Assembly: GCA_027294925.1 (NCBI GenBank)
Contig: JAPULM010000133.1
Coordinates: 1 to 7,467, forward strand
Reading direction: 5' to 3'
DNA from: a bacterium
Lineage (GTDB): Bacteria > Tectomicrobia > Entotheonellia > Entotheonellales > Entotheonellaceae
DNA: 7,467 nt
Shown: positions 4,728 through 7,467 of the stretch, in pieces
Numbering within the stretch: the stretch's first letter is position 1
Layout of the letters: each line of letters opens with the position of its first letter
The notes under the pieces: model-generated
Database searches by the model: none
What the model was told of the DNA's origin: nothing
What the model saw: the letters and a program-made list of their open reading frames with translations, nothing else
Position numbers and translations under genes: made by a program

Positions 4728-6970
4728 TTCACCCCTGCCACTCTATCCACACGCTGAAAACCGCGTGGCAGTTTGGCGCCGCGTCGCCCACGGGCCCCGG
4801 TGTAGTGTTCTGCCTCAGTGGGTTTGAGGGTTAAATGACGCTGGCCGCAGTGCAGGGTCAACGGATGGCCGGCTGGAAAACAGGCTAGGGCAACGACCGT
4901 TTCGTTAGGGTCACGTGATGACAAACCCATCAGCTTGTGCCCTTTGCCTTTACTGAGGCGGGGCAGTTGTGCCAACGGAAAGACAAGTAGACGGCCGCTA
5001 TTGGAGATAACGGCCACCAGGTCAGACAGGGTATCATTTTGATGAATCAGCGCGGGTGATAAGATGTGGCTGTTGACGGGTACGGTGAGGACGACTTTAC
5101 CCGCTCGTTGACGCGTATGGAGATCGCCGAGCGCCACGACAAAGCCATAGCCTGCATCGGTTGCGAGGACATACAAATCCTCCGGGTCACCGATCATCAG
5201 AGCCACGAAAGAAGCCCCATCCGGCGGGCTTAGACGGCCGGTCAGTGGTTCACCTTGCGATCTTGCCGAAGGCATGGTGTGAGCCGGTAAGGCATAACTA
5301 CGCCCTGTATTGTCAAGGAAGACCGCGAGCTGGGTGCTTTTCCCTTTTTTGGCAACGGCAAAGTTATCGCCGGCTTTGTAATTCAGGGCTGTTGGATCAA
5401 TATCATGCCCCTTGGCAGCACGCACCCAACCTTTTTCGGATAGAACAACCGTTATCGGTTCATTCGTCACCAAGATTCTTTCGTCCAACGCCTGCGCAGC
5501 CTGCCGCGTTACCAAGGGTGAGCACCGGTCATCGCCGAATTGCTCAGCATCTTGCCGAATTTCATTTTTGAGTAATGTTTTCAAACATTGTGGAGAGGCG
5601 AGAACTTTTTCGAGACGGGTGCACTCTGTGTCTAACGCCTGTTGCTCTTTACGAATTTCGATTTCTTGCAATCTGCCCAAGCGCCGCAAGCGCAGATCCA
5701 GAATAGCGTCTGCCTGTAGCTCGCTCAAGCCGAAGCGTTCCATCAACGCTGACTTGGGTTCATCCTGATTGCGAATGATCGCGATCACCTCGTCAATGTT
5801 GAGGAAGATGATGAGTAACCCATCGAGGATGTGCAGGCGGCGAGCCACCTGGTCAAGACGGTGTTGGAGACGTTTGCGGATGGTATCTTGGCGGAAGGTC
5901 AGCCACTCGTGCAACAGGGTACGCAAATCTTTGACTTGCGGCCGCTGATCAAGCCCGATGATGTTCAAATTGACCCGATAGCTGCGCTCTAGATCCGTCG
6001 TGACAAATAGATGCGACATGATGGCCTCGGCATCGTTGCGGGCCGAATGCATACTGACGACCAATCGCGTCGGCTGCTCATGATCCGATTCATCGCGCAG
6101 ATCGTCCACCATGGGGAGTTTTTTGGCCTGCATCTGGGCGGCAATTTGCTCCAAAACTTTGGCACCTGAGGTTTGGTGGGGTAGCGCTGTAATGACAATA
6201 TCCTGTTTTTCAACTTTATAGCGTGCTCGCATGCGAATACTACCGGTACCGTTTTGATAGGTCTGTATGATTTGCTCGCGCGGGGTAATAATCTCGGCCT
6301 GAGTGGGGAAGTCAGGTCCCTGAATATGCGCGCACAGTTCTTCGACAGTCGCCTCAGGTTGGTCGATCAGATGAATGCAGGCAGAGGCGACTTCTCGTAG
6401 GTTATGCGGCGGAATATCGGTTGCCATGCCGACCGCAATACCGGTTACGCCGTTCAGCAGTACATGCGGCAGGCGCGCCGGTAGTACGGCCGGCTCCTGT
6501 AAGGTGCCGTCGAAATTTGCCATCCAATTGACGGTGCCTTGTCCGATCTCGCCCAGCAGGAGATCAGCAAAAGGGGTTAAGCGTGCTTCGGTATAACGCA
6601 TGGCGGCAAAGGATTTCGGATCATCCGGGGAGCCAAAGTTGCCCTGTCCGTCGACCAGGGGATAGCGATAGGAAAACGGCTGGGCCATCAATACCATCGC
6701 TTCGTAGCATGCCGTTTCACCGTGTGGATGAAATTTGCCGATCACGTCACCGATCGTTCGCGCTACCTTTTTGTGCTTGGCCTGGGCCGACAGTCCAAGT
6801 TCCGACATCGCATAAACGATGCGCCGTTGTACAGGCTTGAGACCATCGCCGATATGAGGCAGGGCACGGTCTAAGATGACGGACATGGAATAAGACAGGT
6901 AGGCTTTTTCGGTGTACGTTTTAAGCGGTAAGCGTTCGACATTGTTCGTTGTGTATGTCATCGTCTGCAT
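4724..6970 (-). CDS. parC: DNA topoisomerase IV subunit A
   Basis: DNA-cleaving subunit of topoisomerase IV, which unlinks daughter chromosomes and relaxes supercoils with ParE; 748 residues here, against 752 in E. coli. The winged-helix cleavage region holds GLKPVQRRI at 43-51 and the quinolone-pocket helix [10 protein letters not shown] at 81-90. The catalytic pair is Arg125-Tyr126 in [27 protein letters not shown] marks the tower domain, and the Leu/Arg-rich stretch [15 protein letters not shown] belongs to the coiled-coil region. The C-terminal beta-pinwheel contains [21 protein letters not shown] and GARGRRG, ending in RVDRV. These match E. coli ParC and lack the canonical GyrA box, so this is ParC and not GyrA. 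Position 86, equivalent to Ser80, is Thr. The start at 6970 is preferred to 6976 (two residues longer) because AAGG then has an 8-nt spacer. It is downstream of parE and probably translationally coupled to it. Confidence 0.97.
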   Translation of the reverse strand: MQTMTYTTNNVERLPLKTYTEKAYLSYSMSVILDRALPHIGDGLKPVQRRIVYAMSELGLSAQAKHKKVARTIGDVIGKFHPHGETACYEAMVLMAQPFSYRYPLVDGQGNFGSPDDPKSFAAMRYTEARLTPFADLLLGEIGQGTVNWMANFDGTLQEPAVLPARLPHVLLNGVTGIAVGMATDIPPHNLREVASACIHLIDQPEATVEELCAHIQGPDFPTQAEIITPREQIIQTYQNGTGSIRMRARYKVEKQDIVITALPHQTSGAKVLEQIAAQMQAKKLPMVDDLRDESDHEQPTRLVVSMHSARNDAEAIMSHLFVTTDLERSYRVNLNIIGLDQRPQVKDLRTLLHEWLTFRQDTIRKRLQHRLDQVARRLHILDGLLIIFLNIDEVIAIIRNQDEPKSALMERFGLSELQADAILDLRLRRLGRLQEIEIRKEQQALDTECTRLEKVLASPQCLKTLLKNEIRQDAEQFGDDRCSPLVTRQAAQALDERILVTNEPITVVLSEKGWVRAAKGHDIDPTALNYKAGDNFAVAKKGKSTQLAVFLDNTGRSYALPAHTMPSARSQGEPLTGRLSPPDGASFVALMIGDPEDLYVLATDAGYGFVVALGDLHTRQRAGKVVLTVPVNSHILSPALIHQNDTLSDLVAVISNSGRLLVFPLAQLPRLSKGKGHKLMGLSSRDPNETVVALACFPAGHPLTLHCGQRHLTLKPTEAEHYTGARGRRGAKLPRGFQRVDRVAGVN

Positions 6971-6978
6971 GATCATGA

Positions 6979-6982
6979 CCTT
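6979..6982 (-). promoter_or_regulatory. Shine-Dalgarno of parC, in the parE-parC gap
   Basis: AAGG on the minus strand lies just past the parE stop. It is 8 nt from the ATG ending at 6970 but only 2 nt from the ATG ending at 6976, so it favours the shorter protein. The short gap suggests that translation of the two subunits is coupled. Confidence 0.5.
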
Positions 6983-6985
6983 ACG

Positions 6986-7467
6986 CTAAACCTCCGCCAA
7001 GTCCCCATTGCGTTCGAGCCATACCTTACGGTCGGCAGCTCGCTTCTTGGCCAGCATCATATCCATTAGTGAAGTGGTATCGTCATCCTCTGTAATGGTG
7101 AGTTGGACCAGACGGCGGGTGTCGGGATTAATGGTGGTTTCACGCAACTGCATAGGGTTCATTTCGCCCAGGCCTTTAAAACGCTGCACCATCGTCTTGC
7201 CCTTGAGTTTGTCAGCCTTAACGCGATCCAAGACATTCCGTAGCTCGCCGTCGTCGAGGGCGTAAAAGATGTGCTGACCGATATCAACACGGTACAGAGG
7301 TGGCATCGCGACGTAGATATGACCGGCTTCAACCAATGGTCGGAAATGTTTCAGAAATAGGGCGCACAGCAGGGTCGCGATGTGAGCCCCATCTGAGTCA
7401 GCATCGGCCAGGATGCAAATTTTGCCGTAGCGCAGGCCGTCCAGGTTCGTTGAACCCGGATCAACCC
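6986..7467 (-). CDS. parE: DNA topoisomerase IV subunit B, C-terminal part (runs off the right edge)
   Basis: ATPase subunit partner of ParC. Only the last 159 residues lie in the window; the start is beyond the right edge and the frame is open to position 7467. Translating from the edge gives LRYGKICILADADSDGAH, the TOPRIM metal-binding acidic cluster (Asp21, Asp23 and Asp25 of the visible fragment). PPLYRVD (55-61) and RFKGLGEMNPMQLRETT (95-111) follow, then the terminal LAKKRAADRKVWLERNGD. The compact TOPRIM-to-tail region without an insertion, and the wording, match E. coli ParE rather than GyrB. The first Met in the visible part is internal, so a start near 7336 would be wrong. The stop is 15 bp before the parC start, the standard parE-parC order, so one transcript is likely. 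Confidence 0.95.
   Translation of the reverse strand, partial: VDPGSTNLDGLRYGKICILADADSDGAHIATLLCALFLKHFRPLVEAGHIYVAMPPLYRVDIGQHIFYALDDGELRNVLDRVKADKLKGKTMVQRFKGLGEMNPMQLRETTINPDTRRLVQLTITEDDDTTSLMDMMLAKKRAADRKVWLERNGDLAEV

Noticed and set aside
4750..4768. Hairpin CACGC-(8 nt)-GCGTG near the 3' end of parC as a bidirectional terminator
   Set aside because: The stem is only five pairs with no T tract, and it lies within the coding sequence.
5161..6840. Several frames antisense to parC (for example 5161-5571, 5412-5768, 6583-6840)
   Set aside because: ParC is continuous and matches the family along its length, so these are shadows of its codon bias.
6986..7336. A complete 116-residue gene starting at an internal Met
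   Set aside because: The frame continues without a stop to the window edge, and the extra residues contain the ParE TOPRIM motif. It is the C-terminus of a longer parE.

Overview
The window looks like a chromosomal piece of a gammaproteobacterium of moderate GC (roughly 50-53% outside the left edge). The best evidence is the parE-parC pair at the right. The ParC C-terminus and the visible part of ParE read almost residue for residue like the enterobacterial topoisomerase IV subunits. Not everything in the window has that flavour. The glycine hydroxymethyltransferase at the left is of the archaeal sequence type, and the prolyl-tRNA synthetase looks more like the enzymes of Chloroflexi-type lineages than like E. 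coli ProRS. The window therefore looks phylogenetically mosaic, although these assignments rest on remembered family sequences and not on a search.

Layout. Positions 1-102 are about 70% GC, carry several short palindromes and have no recognisable gene. At 103 an SHMT-family PLP enzyme starts (+ strand), with no ribosome binding site in front of it. After a 91-bp gap containing a C/G-armed hairpin comes a small TPR lipoprotein (1487-2146, +). It converges on proS (2170-3954, -). Between proS and the next gene is a divergent, AT-rich intergenic region (3955-4187) with a good Shine-Dalgarno for proS and a plausible sigma70 promoter for the rightward gene. That gene encodes a TM2-domain membrane protein with a winged-helix-like C-terminal domain (4188-4727, +). 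Its stop codon interlocks with the parC stop in a shared CTAG. parC (4724-6970, -) follows parE (6986 to beyond the right edge, -) after a short gap, the usual topoisomerase IV operon arrangement.

How the genes relate. ParE and ParC form the A2B2 topoisomerase IV that decatenates daughter chromosomes. ProS charges tRNA-Pro, and SHMT connects serine/glycine with one-carbon metabolism. The TPR lipoprotein and the TM2 protein are envelope proteins of unknown role. I see no functional system linking the genes beyond parEC, and no mobile element, CRISPR array, tRNA or rRNA. The points most worth a second look are the archaeal-type SHMT with its small active-site-loop insertion, the compositional break right at its start codon, and the non-gamma type of the ProRS.
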